Assembly (NCBI GenBank): GCA_028279945.1
Contig: JANQMT010000092.1
Coordinates: 12,743 to 76,742, forward strand
Length of the DNA: 64,000 nucleotides
Source of the DNA: JAKSCF01 sp028279945
Lineage (GTDB): Bacteria > Bacillota > Clostridia > Peptostreptococcales > JAAYPU01
Reading direction: 5' to 3'
Below, in pieces: positions 24,789 through 35,200 of this stretch. Under the pieces are notes generated by a model that was not told the origin of the DNA, did not search any database, and saw only the letters and a list, made by a program, of their open reading frames with translations. The position numbers and the translations under genes were made by a program. The first letter of the stretch is position 1, and each line of letters starts with the position of its first letter.

Positions 24789-26456
24789 TTAACTCATCAG
24801 TACACCTTTATCCATGTTATAAACAACGTCTGCGATACTGAGAGTAGACTCTCTATGACTAACGATAATAATGGTTTTGTTCTCTCTTTGCTCTTTGAGG
24901 GAATTTAATAAAATGCTTTCATTTAAACTGTCAATATTACTGGTGGGTTCGTCCAGCAGTATGATTTTTGCATCATGCAAAAAGGCTCTTGCCATACCTA
25001 TCCGTTGTCTTTCTCCACCGGAAAAGTTGGTGCCCCATTGATCTGCTTTGGTTTGATAGCCGTCTTCCAGGCTCATAATGAAGTCGTGTATGTTCGCTTT
25101 TTTAGCTGCTGCAACAATTTCTTCAAAAGCAGCATCTCGTTTTGCTATTCTGATATTTTCTTCTATGGTATCATGAAACAAATAGGTGCTCTGAGTGACA
25201 TAAGCCATGCTCTTTCGTAAGCTTTCCGTATTGATTGCTTTTATGGGAATATCTCCGATTCGGATATTCCCGCTATCTGCATCATAAAACCGCATGATTA
25301 ATTTTAACAGTGTGGATTTTCCGCTTCCGCTTTTTCCGCAAATACCGGTGATTTGGTTTTCTTTGATGTCTAATGTGATGTGATCCAATACTTTTTCAGT
25401 GCTGTATTTAAAATTGAGTGTGCTAAGATGGATATTATATTTGTCGACATTTTGACTACCGCTTATTTCACTGACTAATTCTTTTTCTTCCAGCAGGTCC
25501 AATACTCTTTCGCCGCCGGCTAATGTCTGCAGTAAGTTCAAAGATAAGCTGCTTAATGCTACCACCGGTCCGTAGGAACTCATTAAGCAAATAAGAGGGA
25601 TTAGAAAGCCGGAAAAGGTCATCATATTGTTGTTAAACATTAAGAGTCCTGTCAAAAGCATGGCGGCAGAAGAAAATAAAATAGCCATTTCAGTTATGGC
25701 ATGGTTTTTTCCTTCGTAGCCTTTTAATTTTTTAACACTCTTTTCTGCTTGATCGGTTTTATTTCGTATTTCATCCTGCCTTTTACTGCCATATTGAAAT
25801 AAAATAATTTCCTGCATACCTTGTAAAGATTCTAAGAAATGCTGGTTCATATCACCAACTGCTTCTCTATAGTCCCTTCCTATTTGTCTGCTGTTTTTAC
25901 CCCTTATCCACGGTATGAGTATCCCTATGATAATATAGGCCGACAGTGCTATAGCAGCTAAAATAACTGAATATCTGCTTATGATATAAAGCATGGTGCA
26001 GCATGTTAGCACTGCAATGACAATAGGTGAGATGGTATGCGCAAAAAAAACCTCAAGCAATTCGATGTCTGAAGTGATTAACGCAATCAGTTTTCCGCTG
26101 TCTTTATTTTCCAGTTTGCTGGGAGCCAGCCTTCTTAGTGCTTTGAAAACTTTATCACGAATGAAAGCCAGTAGTCGAAACGCCACATAATGCCCTGTGT
26201 ACTGTTCTATATATTTTAATATGCCGCGGGATATGGCAAGTACGCCTAAAGCAATCAATATGCTGTTTAACGAGTTCAGGATAAAACCAGTCTCTATCCC
26301 AAGAATGTTCAGTAAGCCCAATATACCCAGGACAGTAATACCGATGGCAGCTAAATAACCCAAACATCCCATAATTATGGTAAAAATCAAAATATAGATG
26401 AGAGAATTGACTAAGGCCATCAATTTTCCCATGATCATCGGTCCGCTTCTATGCAT
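24789..26456 (-). CDS. CydC-like ABC exporter half (membrane domain plus ATPase)
   Basis: 555 residues: six membrane segments (about 1-300) and a C-terminal ATPase with Walker A CGKSGSGKST, signature FSGGERQR and Walker B ILLDEPTSNID. It overlaps the preceding exporter gene by eight bases, so the two halves form a heterodimer like CydDC. Escherichia coli CydDC is needed for cytochrome bd assembly and has been linked to transport of reduced thiols and haem. No cytochrome bd genes are here; position in a haem-import operon suggests haem or porphyrin handling. This is inference. Confidence 0.8.
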   Translation of the reverse strand: MHRSGPMIMGKLMALVNSLIYILIFTIIMGCLGYLAAIGITVLGILGLLNILGIETGFILNSLNSILIALGVLAISRGILKYIEQYTGHYVAFRLLAFIRDKVFKALRRLAPSKLENKDSGKLIALITSDIELLEVFFAHTISPIVIAVLTCCTMLYIISRYSVILAAIALSAYIIIGILIPWIRGKNSRQIGRDYREAVGDMNQHFLESLQGMQEIILFQYGSKRQDEIRNKTDQAEKSVKKLKGYEGKNHAITEMAILFSSAAMLLTGLLMFNNNMMTFSGFLIPLICLMSSYGPVVALSSLSLNLLQTLAGGERVLDLLEEKELVSEISGSQNVDKYNIHLSTLNFKYSTEKVLDHITLDIKENQITGICGKSGSGKSTLLKLIMRFYDADSGNIRIGDIPIKAINTESLRKSMAYVTQSTYLFHDTIEENIRIAKRDAAFEEIVAAAKKANIHDFIMSLEDGYQTKADQWGTNFSGGERQRIGMARAFLHDAKIILLDEPTSNIDSLNESILLNSLKEQRENKTIIIVSHRESTLSIADVVYNMDKGVLMS

Positions 26457-28191
26457 AGCTCAATCCTCCCTTATACAGGCTTTCTAATTGTTTTTGCTTT
26501 TCATACATTGCTTTATATACTTTCCCATGATGGATTAATTCACTATGTGTCCCTTGCTCGACTATTTCGCCTTTTAATAAGACAAATATTTGATGACTAC
26601 AGACTACATTTGCCAATCGATGGGTGATGATGATGACGGTCTTTTGTTTTGAAAGCTCTTGAATGACCTGGTTAATAATGATCTCACTTTCAACATCGAT
26701 ATTGGATGTGGCCTCATCAAATATGTATATCTGACATTCATGTAGTAATGCTCTTGCCAAAGCCAGTCTTTGCGCCTGTCCCCCTGAGATGTTGTGTGCA
26801 TTTTCTTGCAGTTGAAATTCCAGTCCTCCATGATTTATGACAAAGTCATATAGGTTGACGCGCTTTAGGACCTCATACATTTCTTCAGCGGTGGCATTGG
26901 GTTTTGCCATCAATAGGTTGTTTCTGACAGTCCCTTTAAAAAGATAATTTTCATGTTTCACAATACAAACATTTTTCATAATGGAAGTTTCATTTATATG
27001 GGATAATTCTTTCCCCCCTATTTGGATACTGCCTTCATACCCTTTATTCAAACCCATGAGTAGACTTGCCAGAGTGCTTTTTCCACATCCAGATTCTCCT
27101 ACAAGTGCTGTTAAGGTCTTTTCTTTTATTTTCATATTAATTCTTTTCAGCACCTTCTTTTTATCATCATAGGAGAAAAAAAGGTTATGGATTTGTATGT
27201 TGTAATGATTAAAATCAAAATCTTCCAACTGCTTTGAACAGACACGCTCATCTAATAAGCTGAAAATTTTTTTACTGGCTGCCATGCCATTCATGGAGAT
27301 GTGAAAGAAAGAACCGAGAAGGCGCAGGGGTATAAAAAAATCACTTGCCAATAATATGAAAATCAATACACCTGAAATGCTTATGCTGCCTGCTCTGAAT
27401 TCTAAAAGAGCAAAAAAAATACCCAAGGCAGTACCGCCATAGGCAATCAAATCCATTACAGTAACTGAATTTAATTGCATTTTCAATACTTTCATCGTTA
27501 TTTTTCTAAAAGTCTCTGCCTCTTGATTCATTTGTTCATTTTTGTATTGATCATCTCCATATATTTTAAGGGTTGTAAGGCCTTGTAAATTATCCAAAAA
27601 ACTATCCCCCATTGAGATGTACTGGTTCCAATATTTTGAAAATAATTTATTGGCAAACTTATTGACAGCAATCAGCGACAATGGTAAAAGGGGAATAGAA
27701 AAAAGCAGTATCAAAGCAACTTTTATATTGATAAATATCAGTACAACAAACAAAGTCAGTGGTGCCAATATGCTGTAGAACAATTGGGGCAGATATTTGC
27801 CGCAGTACATTTCCAGCTGTTCTATGCCTTCACTGGATATTTGCACAATATGGGAAGTGGATACCTTTTGTTTGTATCCCATCCCCAGTGATAAAATTTT
27901 CTCATATATCAGATGTCTTAACTTGTGCTTGACGTTTTGACTAATACCATATTCAAAGCTGCTTGTTTTGATATTACAAAAAAATCTTATCAGGATGGTA
28001 TTGATTAATATGATAAATGTTATGAATATATCTTTTGCCATCATTTCATGCAAATAAGCCTTTTGTATCAGCTCAGCTGTTGCAATACTAAAAATAATAT
28101 TTATAATCAGTACCATCCATTTCATCAGTATGGTAAGTAATATATATTTTTTTCCGTTGTCTATGGTCGCTATAAGTCTTTTATCTAACAT
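26449..28191 (-). CDS. CydD-like ABC exporter half (membrane domain plus ATPase)
   Basis: 580 residues with six membrane segments and an ATPase domain: Walker A VGESGCGKST, signature NISGGQAQR, Walker B IYIFDEATSNID, and RLANVV after the switch histidine ITHR. The membrane part shows the CydD-type SILAPLTLFVVLIFINIKVA and PLRLLGSFFH segments. Its ATG overlaps the stop of the YbaN-like gene (TAATG), and the CydC-like partner overlaps its end, so translation is tightly coupled. It probably pairs with that partner to export or flip a haem-related compound or thiol. Confidence 0.8.
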   Translation of the reverse strand: MLDKRLIATIDNGKKYILLTILMKWMVLIINIIFSIATAELIQKAYLHEMMAKDIFITFIILINTILIRFFCNIKTSSFEYGISQNVKHKLRHLIYEKILSLGMGYKQKVSTSHIVQISSEGIEQLEMYCGKYLPQLFYSILAPLTLFVVLIFINIKVALILLFSIPLLPLSLIAVNKFANKLFSKYWNQYISMGDSFLDNLQGLTTLKIYGDDQYKNEQMNQEAETFRKITMKVLKMQLNSVTVMDLIAYGGTALGIFFALLEFRAGSISISGVLIFILLASDFFIPLRLLGSFFHISMNGMAASKKIFSLLDERVCSKQLEDFDFNHYNIQIHNLFFSYDDKKKVLKRINMKIKEKTLTALVGESGCGKSTLASLLMGLNKGYEGSIQIGGKELSHINETSIMKNVCIVKHENYLFKGTVRNNLLMAKPNATAEEMYEVLKRVNLYDFVINHGGLEFQLQENAHNISGGQAQRLALARALLHECQIYIFDEATSNIDVESEIIINQVIQELSKQKTVIIITHRLANVVCSHQIFVLLKGEIVEQGTHSELIHHGKVYKAMYEKQKQLESLYKGGLSYA

Positions 28192-28565
28192 TATCTAGCC
28201 CTCTCTTTTGCAGTTTTAACTCTAAAGAGAATATAGTAGTATTTGAATATGTATAAGAATATGATGAAGATTCTAAGGTGTATACTATCTGTTAAAATTA
28301 ATGGGAACAACAGCATAAAACTGGCTAAGGACAGTGTAGATGCTTTTGTTCTAACGGTCATGGATCTATTTTCCACAAAGCTTTCTAAGTGTTTTTTATA
28401 TATCTTGGTTTTAATAAACCAGTTATAGAATCTTTCTGAGCCTTTGGCATAACAAAAGGATGTTAACAGTAAAAAAGGGGTAGTCGGCAAAACAGGCAAT
28501 ACGATTCCAATTATGCCTATCAGCAAAGCGATGCTTCCTATAATGATATATATTTTTTTGATCAC
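28191..28565 (-). CDS. ybaN: YbaN/DUF454 family membrane protein
   Basis: 124 residues with the family signature LPVLPTTPFLLLTSFCYAKG (about 23-42) and the following SERFYNWFI; three hydrophobic segments are likely. DUF454 proteins often lie beside haem oxygenase or haem transport genes, but their activity is not known. I start at the GTG at 28565, eight bases after AGGAGG; the GTG at 28574 directly abuts that site. It lies between the haem importer ATPase and the CydD-like gene, overlapping the latter by one base. Confidence 0.8.
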   Translation of the reverse strand: MIKKIYIIIGSIALLIGIIGIVLPVLPTTPFLLLTSFCYAKGSERFYNWFIKTKIYKKHLESFVENRSMTVRTKASTLSLASFMLLFPLILTDSIHLRIFIIFLYIFKYYYILFRVKTAKERAR

Positions 28566-28577
28566 AACGACCACCTC

Positions 28578-29357
28578 CTATTCATTAAATTTGTCCGTGA
28601 CCACATAATGGCTTCCGGTTTCATTATCTTTAACTATCCTGCCTTTGACATGATAGACTTCTTTCATTAATGCTTCATTAATAATTTCCAGGGGTTTGCC
28701 CTTTTTGTATATTTTCCCGTTTTTCATAACGATGATTTCATCACTGTATCCTAAAGCTTGATTGATATCATGCAGTACCATAATAATGGTGATGCCTTTT
28801 TTTCGATTCAGTTGTTTTACAAATTCCAATGTTTCAATTTGATAATAAATATCTAATGAGTTGGTGGGTTCATCCAGAAAAAGGATGTCTGTATTTTGGC
28901 ATAAGGACATGGCAATCCAAGCCCTTTGTCTTTGTCCTCCTGATATCTCTCCGATTGATCTTTCTTTGACCTCATATAATCCTGTGGTTTTTAAAGCTTC
29001 ATCGATAATCCTATAGTCATCCTCCCCTAAAGTATCAAAAGTGCCTAAATATGGGTTTCGTCCGTAAGAAACCAGCTTTTCTACGGTTATTTCGCTATCC
29101 ACCACATTGTTCTGATGGACAATAGCTATTTTTTTTGCTAATTCGTTTTGTTTAAAGGTCTCTATATTCTTGTTATTAATGAATATACTGCCTTTTGGGA
29201 GGTGGTACATTCTGGTTAAAAGTCCTAACAAGGTGCTTTTACCTGATCCGTTAGGACCAATTATGGTTGTAACAATGCCTTCTTTTATATGTACGGATAA
29301 ATTTTCGATCAACTGCTCCTCTTGATGGTAAGAGAAGTATATTGCTTTAGCTTGCAT
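28578..29357 (-). CDS. Haem/iron-chelate ABC importer ATPase
   Basis: About 259 residues of the FhuC/FecE/HmuV class: Walker A GPNGSGKST, signature EISGGQRQR, Walker B ILFLDEPTNSLD and switch histidine in MVLHDINQAL. It powers the adjacent FecCD permease. The start could be the ATG at 29357 or the GTG at 29369; the latter touches AAGGAG, so I prefer the former. It overlaps the permease stop. Different from the two ATPases at 21462 and 51796, which share ESNLD and NTHYPNHAL. Confidence 0.88.
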   Translation of the reverse strand: MQAKAIYFSYHQEEQLIENLSVHIKEGIVTTIIGPNGSGKSTLLGLLTRMYHLPKGSIFINNKNIETFKQNELAKKIAIVHQNNVVDSEITVEKLVSYGRNPYLGTFDTLGEDDYRIIDEALKTTGLYEVKERSIGEISGGQRQRAWIAMSLCQNTDILFLDEPTNSLDIYYQIETLEFVKQLNRKKGITIIMVLHDINQALGYSDEIIVMKNGKIYKKGKPLEIINEALMKEVYHVKGRIVKDNETGSHYVVTDKFNE

Positions 29358-30339
29358 AAACTTTATCACTCCTTTTTAACATGTATAAGAAGAAAGGTGC
29401 ACCGATGATTGCCATAACAATATCGATGGGCACTTCCATAGGATAAGCAATGACTCGACCTAAAAAGTCAGCAATAACAAGCATGAGTCCGCCAAGCAGT
29501 GCTGTAAAAGGTATTAAAATCTTATGCTCTTTTCCAACAATGATTCTTGATAAATGAGGAACTACAAGCCCAACAAAGCCAATAATTCCAACCTGGGATG
29601 TGGGGACAACTGCAAGCAGTACCGCTATAACCGTAATCATAATCCTTTGTTGATTCACCTTAACCCCAAGTGCTTTGGCGTTTTTATCACCCAGTGACAA
29701 TATATTGCAGTTTCTATATTGCAAAAACGCTAATACCAGCCCAATCATGCTCAGTATAATGATAAATCTCACATCTGACCATTGTTTACCTGTTGTAGAG
29801 GCATTGGTTAAGGCCCCCAACATCATGTTTCTCGTACCGGACATGTAAGTCAGGACTTTGGCTAATCCTTCAAACATAGCATTAACCGCTATGCCTGCTA
29901 AGATAATCCTCAAAGGACTCAGTGTATGCCCTTTGAAAGCCAGAAAATACACGATGGTGCAGGCAGCAAATCCTCCTATTATACCAAATCCTGTGGCATA
30001 GAAGAATAAACCCGGTATAAAGGTCATGACCCCTGTCATAAACAGATTAGCTCCGGCAGAGATGCCTATAATTCCGGGATCAACCAGCGGATTTCGCATC
30101 ACCGACTGAAGCAATAGCCCTGATGTGGCAAGGCTGGCGCCTGTAAATATTGAGATAAAAATTCTGGGCAGCCTCACATCCCTTATGATGTTAACATCTT
30201 TATTGGTTCCGGTTATGAGTCCATTTATTAGGTCTAAAAACGATACCTGGATGGTTCCAATTGTGGTGCAAACAAAAATCATTAGGATTAATCCCATTAT
30301 GGCAATGGTAAACTTAATGATGATATATTTTTTCTTCAT
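29347..30339 (-). CDS. Haem/iron-chelate ABC importer permease (FecCD family)
   Basis: About 330 residues with ten predicted membrane segments. Family marks are RLPRIFISIFTGASLATSG near residue 55, MRNPLVDPGIIGISAGAN (about 80-97) and VGIIGFVGLVVPHLSR (about 255-270). I start at the ATG at 30339, six bases after AGGTG; the codons upstream (GTG 30348) touch the IsdE stop. It lies between the IsdE-like lipoprotein and the ATPase in one operon and would form the membrane channel for haem. Confidence 0.88.
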   Translation of the reverse strand: MKKKYIIIKFTIAIMGLILMIFVCTTIGTIQVSFLDLINGLITGTNKDVNIIRDVRLPRIFISIFTGASLATSGLLLQSVMRNPLVDPGIIGISAGANLFMTGVMTFIPGLFFYATGFGIIGGFAACTIVYFLAFKGHTLSPLRIILAGIAVNAMFEGLAKVLTYMSGTRNMMLGALTNASTTGKQWSDVRFIIILSMIGLVLAFLQYRNCNILSLGDKNAKALGVKVNQQRIMITVIAVLLAVVPTSQVGIIGFVGLVVPHLSRIIVGKEHKILIPFTALLGGLMLVIADFLGRVIAYPMEVPIDIVMAIIGAPFFLYMLKRSDKVYAS

Positions 30340-30348
30340 AATCAACAC

Positions 30349-31236
30349 CTATTCGTATAAGATATTTGCTAATTCCTCTAAGGCCTCCGGTGTATCTAAA
30401 GTAGCACTTACGTTAAATTGTGCATCATCCAGGTCATACACTCTGCCATTTTGTACGGCTTCGAATTTGCTCCATATTGGATTGGTTTTAAATTCCTCAG
30501 CAAATTGTGCTCTGACTTCATCTCCCAGTCCATGTGCGGTTCTAAGGATGATGTCGGGGTTGCTCACTAACAGCTCTTCTAAATTCACATCGACATATGG
30601 AACATCCTTTTGTTTAACGACATTTTCACCGCCCAGTAAAGCTACCATTTGACCTACAAAAGAGGCTTCGGTGGATTCCATGTAGTTGCCGGGAAATCCA
30701 AATAATATTAAAACCTTTGGCGACGCTTTTCCTTCAATACTATCCAGTGTTGCTTGAATATCTTGTTCAAATTCTGCTACAAGTTCTCCGGCTTCCTTTT
30801 CTTTGTCAAATGCTTTCCCTATCTGCGTTATGGTTTTTTTAAGTTCGTCTATGTTTTCTAAATTGTAATACTCTGCTGTCAGCCCTGCTTGCTCCAGCTC
30901 CGGCTGAACAAGAGATTTTATGGTGATTAAGCTTAATATATGGGTAGGCTCCAGCTGTGCTAATTTTTCTACATCGGGATTCATTGAGAGTCCAACCCTT
31001 TCTATATCCTTTACCTGATCCGGTAAACCATATTGAGAATCCGGAACCCCTACCATCTCTATGTCCAGCTCACACAATATATCCACTAAAGATGTGGATA
31101 GAGGGATGATTCTATAAACCTTATCTGTTCCCTGATGCTTTAGATCATGATTAACACTTGTTTCTTCTTCATTGCTGCAAGCTGTTATCCCTATAGTCAT
31201 CAATATGATCAAAGCCCATAATATCTTTTTTATCAT
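30349..31236 (-). CDS. isdE: IsdE-like haem-binding lipoprotein
   Basis: 295 residues. The lipobox ITAC (Cys20) marks it as a lipoprotein. The binding-protein core carries the IsdE-type N-terminal block VGVPDSQYGLP followed by VGLSMNPDVEKL, and the C-terminal block NPIWSKFEAVQNGRVYDLD. In Staphylococcus aureus IsdE haem is held by a Met and a His; candidates here are the Met of SMNPD and the His of TAHGLGD. It is encoded directly after a NEAT-domain protein and before permease and ATPase, so it is the membrane receptor of the haem relay. Confidence 0.78.
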   Translation of the reverse strand: MIKKILWALIILMTIGITACSNEEETSVNHDLKHQGTDKVYRIIPLSTSLVDILCELDIEMVGVPDSQYGLPDQVKDIERVGLSMNPDVEKLAQLEPTHILSLITIKSLVQPELEQAGLTAEYYNLENIDELKKTITQIGKAFDKEKEAGELVAEFEQDIQATLDSIEGKASPKVLILFGFPGNYMESTEASFVGQMVALLGGENVVKQKDVPYVDVNLEELLVSNPDIILRTAHGLGDEVRAQFAEEFKTNPIWSKFEAVQNGRVYDLDDAQFNVSATLDTPEALEELANILYE

Positions 31237-31244
31237 CTTTCACC

Positions 31245-32174
31245 TCAACGTATCCTTTTATTTTTCAATAGTAAAATTAGCGCTATAACGATAACTGCTA
31301 TTCCAACTATAATGCTTGTGTTATTATTTTTATTGGAAACATCTTCATCAGTTTGAAAAACGTCTTTGGATGCTTCATCATCGGAAGGTTCAGCTTCTGG
31401 GCTTATGGCTTCCTGCTCATTAGGTTGTTCTTCCTCTGATTCTGTCTCTTTAACAACAGATGATTCTTCTGCTGCTTCAACAGATTGCTCCTCTGCGCTT
31501 TCTGATTCATTTATCTCTTGTTCTTTGACTTTTTCCGGTTCATCCACTTCATCAGATGATTCTTCTCCTGTTTTAGGTGCATTGGTTTCAACGGGCTCAT
31601 CCTTCTCAACAGGTGGTTCTTCTGCTATTTCCTGCTCATTGGTTTCACCAGGCTGTTCATCCTTGTGTACGGGTTGTTCTTCTATTATTTCCTGCTCATT
31701 TGTTTCAGCAGGTTGTTCTTTTGATCCTTCTGATTCTTCTTCATTTGGACTTTTTAGTGTTTCTTGATTAAAAGAAACACCAAAAGCTACATCTCGATCC
31801 ATAGGGCCTACATACATGCCTATCTTTAATTCTGCATCTATATCATTCATTATGAATTTAATTTTTTTATGGTTGGTTTCTTCGTTATGATAAACTATTT
31901 CATGAGATACCTCTTCTCCATTGACCTTAACCGAAAATTCACCCATATAATTTGTATTGTTAAACTCTAACGTTACAAATGTACCTTCATCTGTTTTTTC
32001 TATTAGAGTGTTTCTTTCCAGATATTTACTGGACATGGCAACTCCTACAGGGTTTTCATGGTGGGTCTGATTTTGTATGGTGTAAGTTCCATTTTCTAAT
32101 TCCTCTGAAGCAAAACTATAGGATGTTGTCAATGTAAGAACTAAACATATGCACAAGATCAATATTCTCTTCAT
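31245..32174 (-). CDS. Membrane-anchored NEAT domain protein
   Basis: 309 residues. A signal peptide (to about residue 23) is followed by one NEAT domain (about 24-140: NGTYTIQNQTHHENPVGVAM, then SSKYLERN, VTLEFNN, late VGPMDRDVAFGVSF). Then come about 130 residues of Glu/Pro-rich repeats of the type ETNEQEI.EEQPV.KDEQP, and a C-terminal membrane helix with a basic tail (LLLKNKRIR), so it stays attached to the membrane and spans part of the wall. The YxxxY haem-ligand motif of classical NEAT domains is absent in the last strand; a Pro-Met stands there. It probably hands haem from the S-layer protein to IsdE. Confidence 0.75.
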   Translation of the reverse strand: MKRILILCICLVLTLTTSYSFASEELENGTYTIQNQTHHENPVGVAMSSKYLERNTLIEKTDEGTFVTLEFNNTNYMGEFSVKVNGEEVSHEIVYHNEETNHKKIKFIMNDIDAELKIGMYVGPMDRDVAFGVSFNQETLKSPNEEESEGSKEQPAETNEQEIIEEQPVHKDEQPGETNEQEIAEEPPVEKDEPVETNAPKTGEESSDEVDEPEKVKEQEINESESAEEQSVEAAEESSVVKETESEEEQPNEQEAISPEAEPSDDEASKDVFQTDEDVSNKNNNTSIIVGIAVIVIALILLLKNKRIR

Positions 32175-32211
32175 ATATGACTTCCCCTTTCTAGGCAGTA
32201 CTCGTATACCT

Positions 32212-32248
32212 AAAAAAGGTGCAGCCGTAACGTAAGCTACACCTTTAT
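32212..32248 (-). terminator. Terminator or attenuator inside the haem operon
   Basis: AAAGGTG and CACCTTT arms with further AGC/GCT pairing, then a T run on the minus strand. It separates the surface-protein gene from the NEAT-IsdE importer genes and would lower downstream expression. Confidence 0.75.
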
Positions 32249-32276
32249 TTATTTTTAAATATATCTTTCTTTTGTT

Positions 32277-35200
32277 TTACTCATTAACTGCTTTCATGAC
32301 ATCTTTATATGCCCAATGTGAAGCGTCAATATCTGTGAAAGGATTATTATTAACCATATAATCTTGAGCACTGGAGCCAATGATTCTATTGATGACTGTC
32401 ACGACTTCAGCACGGGTTATCTTGTTATTGGGTTTAAAGGTCTTATCTTCATACCCTTTCATATAACCTTTTTTCACCAAAGCATTGATGTATTTTTCAG
32501 CCCAATGATCTGCAATATCTTTTAAATCAGCAGCTTCATCTTTTATCTCCAGTCCCATTACCATTGCAATGATTTTGGAGAATTCAGCTCTGGTCATCTC
32601 CCCATTGGGTTTTATGGTTCCATCTTGGTAGCCTTCAATGATACCCCCTTGAGCAAACTTTTCAATGCTTTCTTTAGCCCACATGTCCATATCTTTAAAG
32701 TTAACGTCCTTCTTATCCACATCATCTCCTAATTCTGTTATTTTATCCAGCATGGATAAAACTTCTGCTCTGTTAATATTATGATCGGGTCTAAAGGTCT
32801 TATCTTTATATCCGTTTACAAATTTCAAATCTTTAGCATTTTTTCTGATTGTAATTGCCCCGGAAATAATTTCTTGACCTTCAATATTGGTTTGCTTATC
32901 TCCTTCATCAGGCTCTAAGTCTATAGCATCATCCTCATCACCTAGGGTATTCTTTTTGAGCTTTATCCTTAGTGCCGGTGTAGAAGGCAGCATAGGTGTG
33001 ATATGCACTCGTATGAAAGCTTCTTCATCTGGATCATCAAATTCTATTTCTGTAGTAATATATCTTACATCATCATTATTGAGATATTTTAAATTAAGCT
33101 TTTTATATTTGCCATTTATTTTCTGATAAAATTCTTCTATAACGTCTGTATACTTATACCCATTCATATTGCCATCTTTATTAACTTTAATAGCAAGCGT
33201 AATTTTACCGTCATCAATTTCTACTGGTAAATTTTTTGTTTCAAAGAATGGTCTAGCCATGGAAGAACTATTTTTATGCTCTTGAAGCACATCAATATCT
33301 ACAGAATAATCACCATCTTTATCCCAACTATAGCTGTCGTTGCTTCCGCCGCCGTTGCCGCCGCCATCATTGGTTTTTGCCTCATACGTAACAAACTCTG
33401 TAAAGTGTTTTGTCTTGATGATTAAATTGCTTCCATCGTCATAACAATACTGATCACCGGTTTCAGTAGATGCAGCATTCTTTGACACTTTCTTAATAGG
33501 CTGTGCTACACCACTTTCATCAATGAAAACACACTCTTTTCCTGATTTTCCATTAAGGGTCATCATGACATAGTCACCAAATGTAACCGAGTTTTCACCA
33601 CCAACTGAGATAGCTACAACATTTGATATATCTTTGCTTGATCCTTCTAAGTCTTCAATTGCAGCAATTATTGCTTCAGTGTCTTCTATCAGTTTGGGTA
33701 ACTGCAATACCTCATTGTCGGTTTGATAGCTTGTGCCTTCTGGAATTTCGAGAGTCAGTTGATTTGCTTTAACCACTTTGATTTTAGGTAAATTGGTTCC
33801 TGAAGCTATTTTTATTGCAGTTTCTTTATTGGCTGACGGCATTTGTACAGTCATCTCTGTTACAGTTTCATCATCTAAATTAATTTGTACATAATCTTTG
33901 TTCAAATCTTCCTCAGTAATGGTTGTTTTGCCATCTACTACAGTCGGCTTCAATACTTCTACAGTTTTTATAGTAACCTCTTTTGTTGCTGCATTAGTAG
34001 GATTATCCTTATCTCTTACGCTTACGATATAGTCTCCTGCCTCTAGATTTAAAAATGTATTGTCTTGCTGCCAATTTTGACCATCGATGCTATATTCATA
34101 TATTATATCCCCATCTACTATGACCCTTAGCGAGCCATTAGTTGTAGTATCTCCATCTTTTAAAACATCCTTAGCAGCAACTTTTACAGCTGTCCAATGT
34201 GCTTTTAAAGTAAGATCTTCAACAAGTATTATTGGGAATGTAACTTTATCGTTTCCATTATACCAATCTAAGAAAATCATATTTTCTTTAGTTGGTACTT
34301 CAGGTTCAGAAATGAATGTATTTTCATATTCCGTTTTTGATTCAACAACGCTACCACCATCACTGTTAAAAATAACCGTATATTTTGGTGTTAGTTCAAA
34401 TGAAATAGAAACTGGTGAAAAATTATATCCTGTTATCATTTTTATTTGGATATCTGCTGTTTCTGTCATTCTGCCAAAATCAAGCTTATAATGTGCTCTT
34501 TCAACACCTTCTTCGTCAATAACAAGTGTATAGGGTATTGCAGTTTCTTGATCTGAAGATAATCGGTAAAATAAAAACACTTCTGGATTAAATGAAGGAG
34601 ATATTGCTTTTGATATTAATGTCAAGTATATCTTTCCATCTTTTATCTCAAGAGGGAGTCCAACTACTTGTTGATCTAATATAGCTTTATACGTTGCTTG
34701 ACTCTGGCCATCAATTGCTATATTGGCCTTATAGTCTCCATCCTCAGGAGTCGCCAAATCTTTTCTAAGACTTCCTTCCTTTATTGCAACTCTTAGATAA
34801 GGTGTAGAATCTCCCATTGGTTTTACTTTTACCTGTACCAAAGCGGGCGTCTTGGTATTGGTAAACTCCAGTTCAGTTTCTACTTTTCCTTCTCCAATAT
34901 CCTTCAACGTCAATAATTTTAAGTCATCACCTATGCTTTGTTTCAGCCATTCTATAACATCTGTGTAATACACTCCACCAAACTCACCATTTCTACTCAC
35001 ACGTAGAGTAAGGAACATCTTCCCATCTTTCACTTTAAATGAAAGGTCTTCTTTATCAAAGAATGGAGCGCTCATAGATGGTATGTCTGCCATTTCTCTA
35101 AATATGTCAACATCTACTAAGTAATTTCCTTCCTCAATAAGCTGTGGTACCTCCTCTAAGGTATCGTATTTTAGTATTACCCTAAGGAGGGGTTTAAAAT

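Noticed and set aside
31366..31767. Serine-rich 133-codon plus-strand frame
   Set aside because: It is the antisense reading of the Glu/Pro repeat region of the NEAT protein; the low complexity explains the absence of stops.
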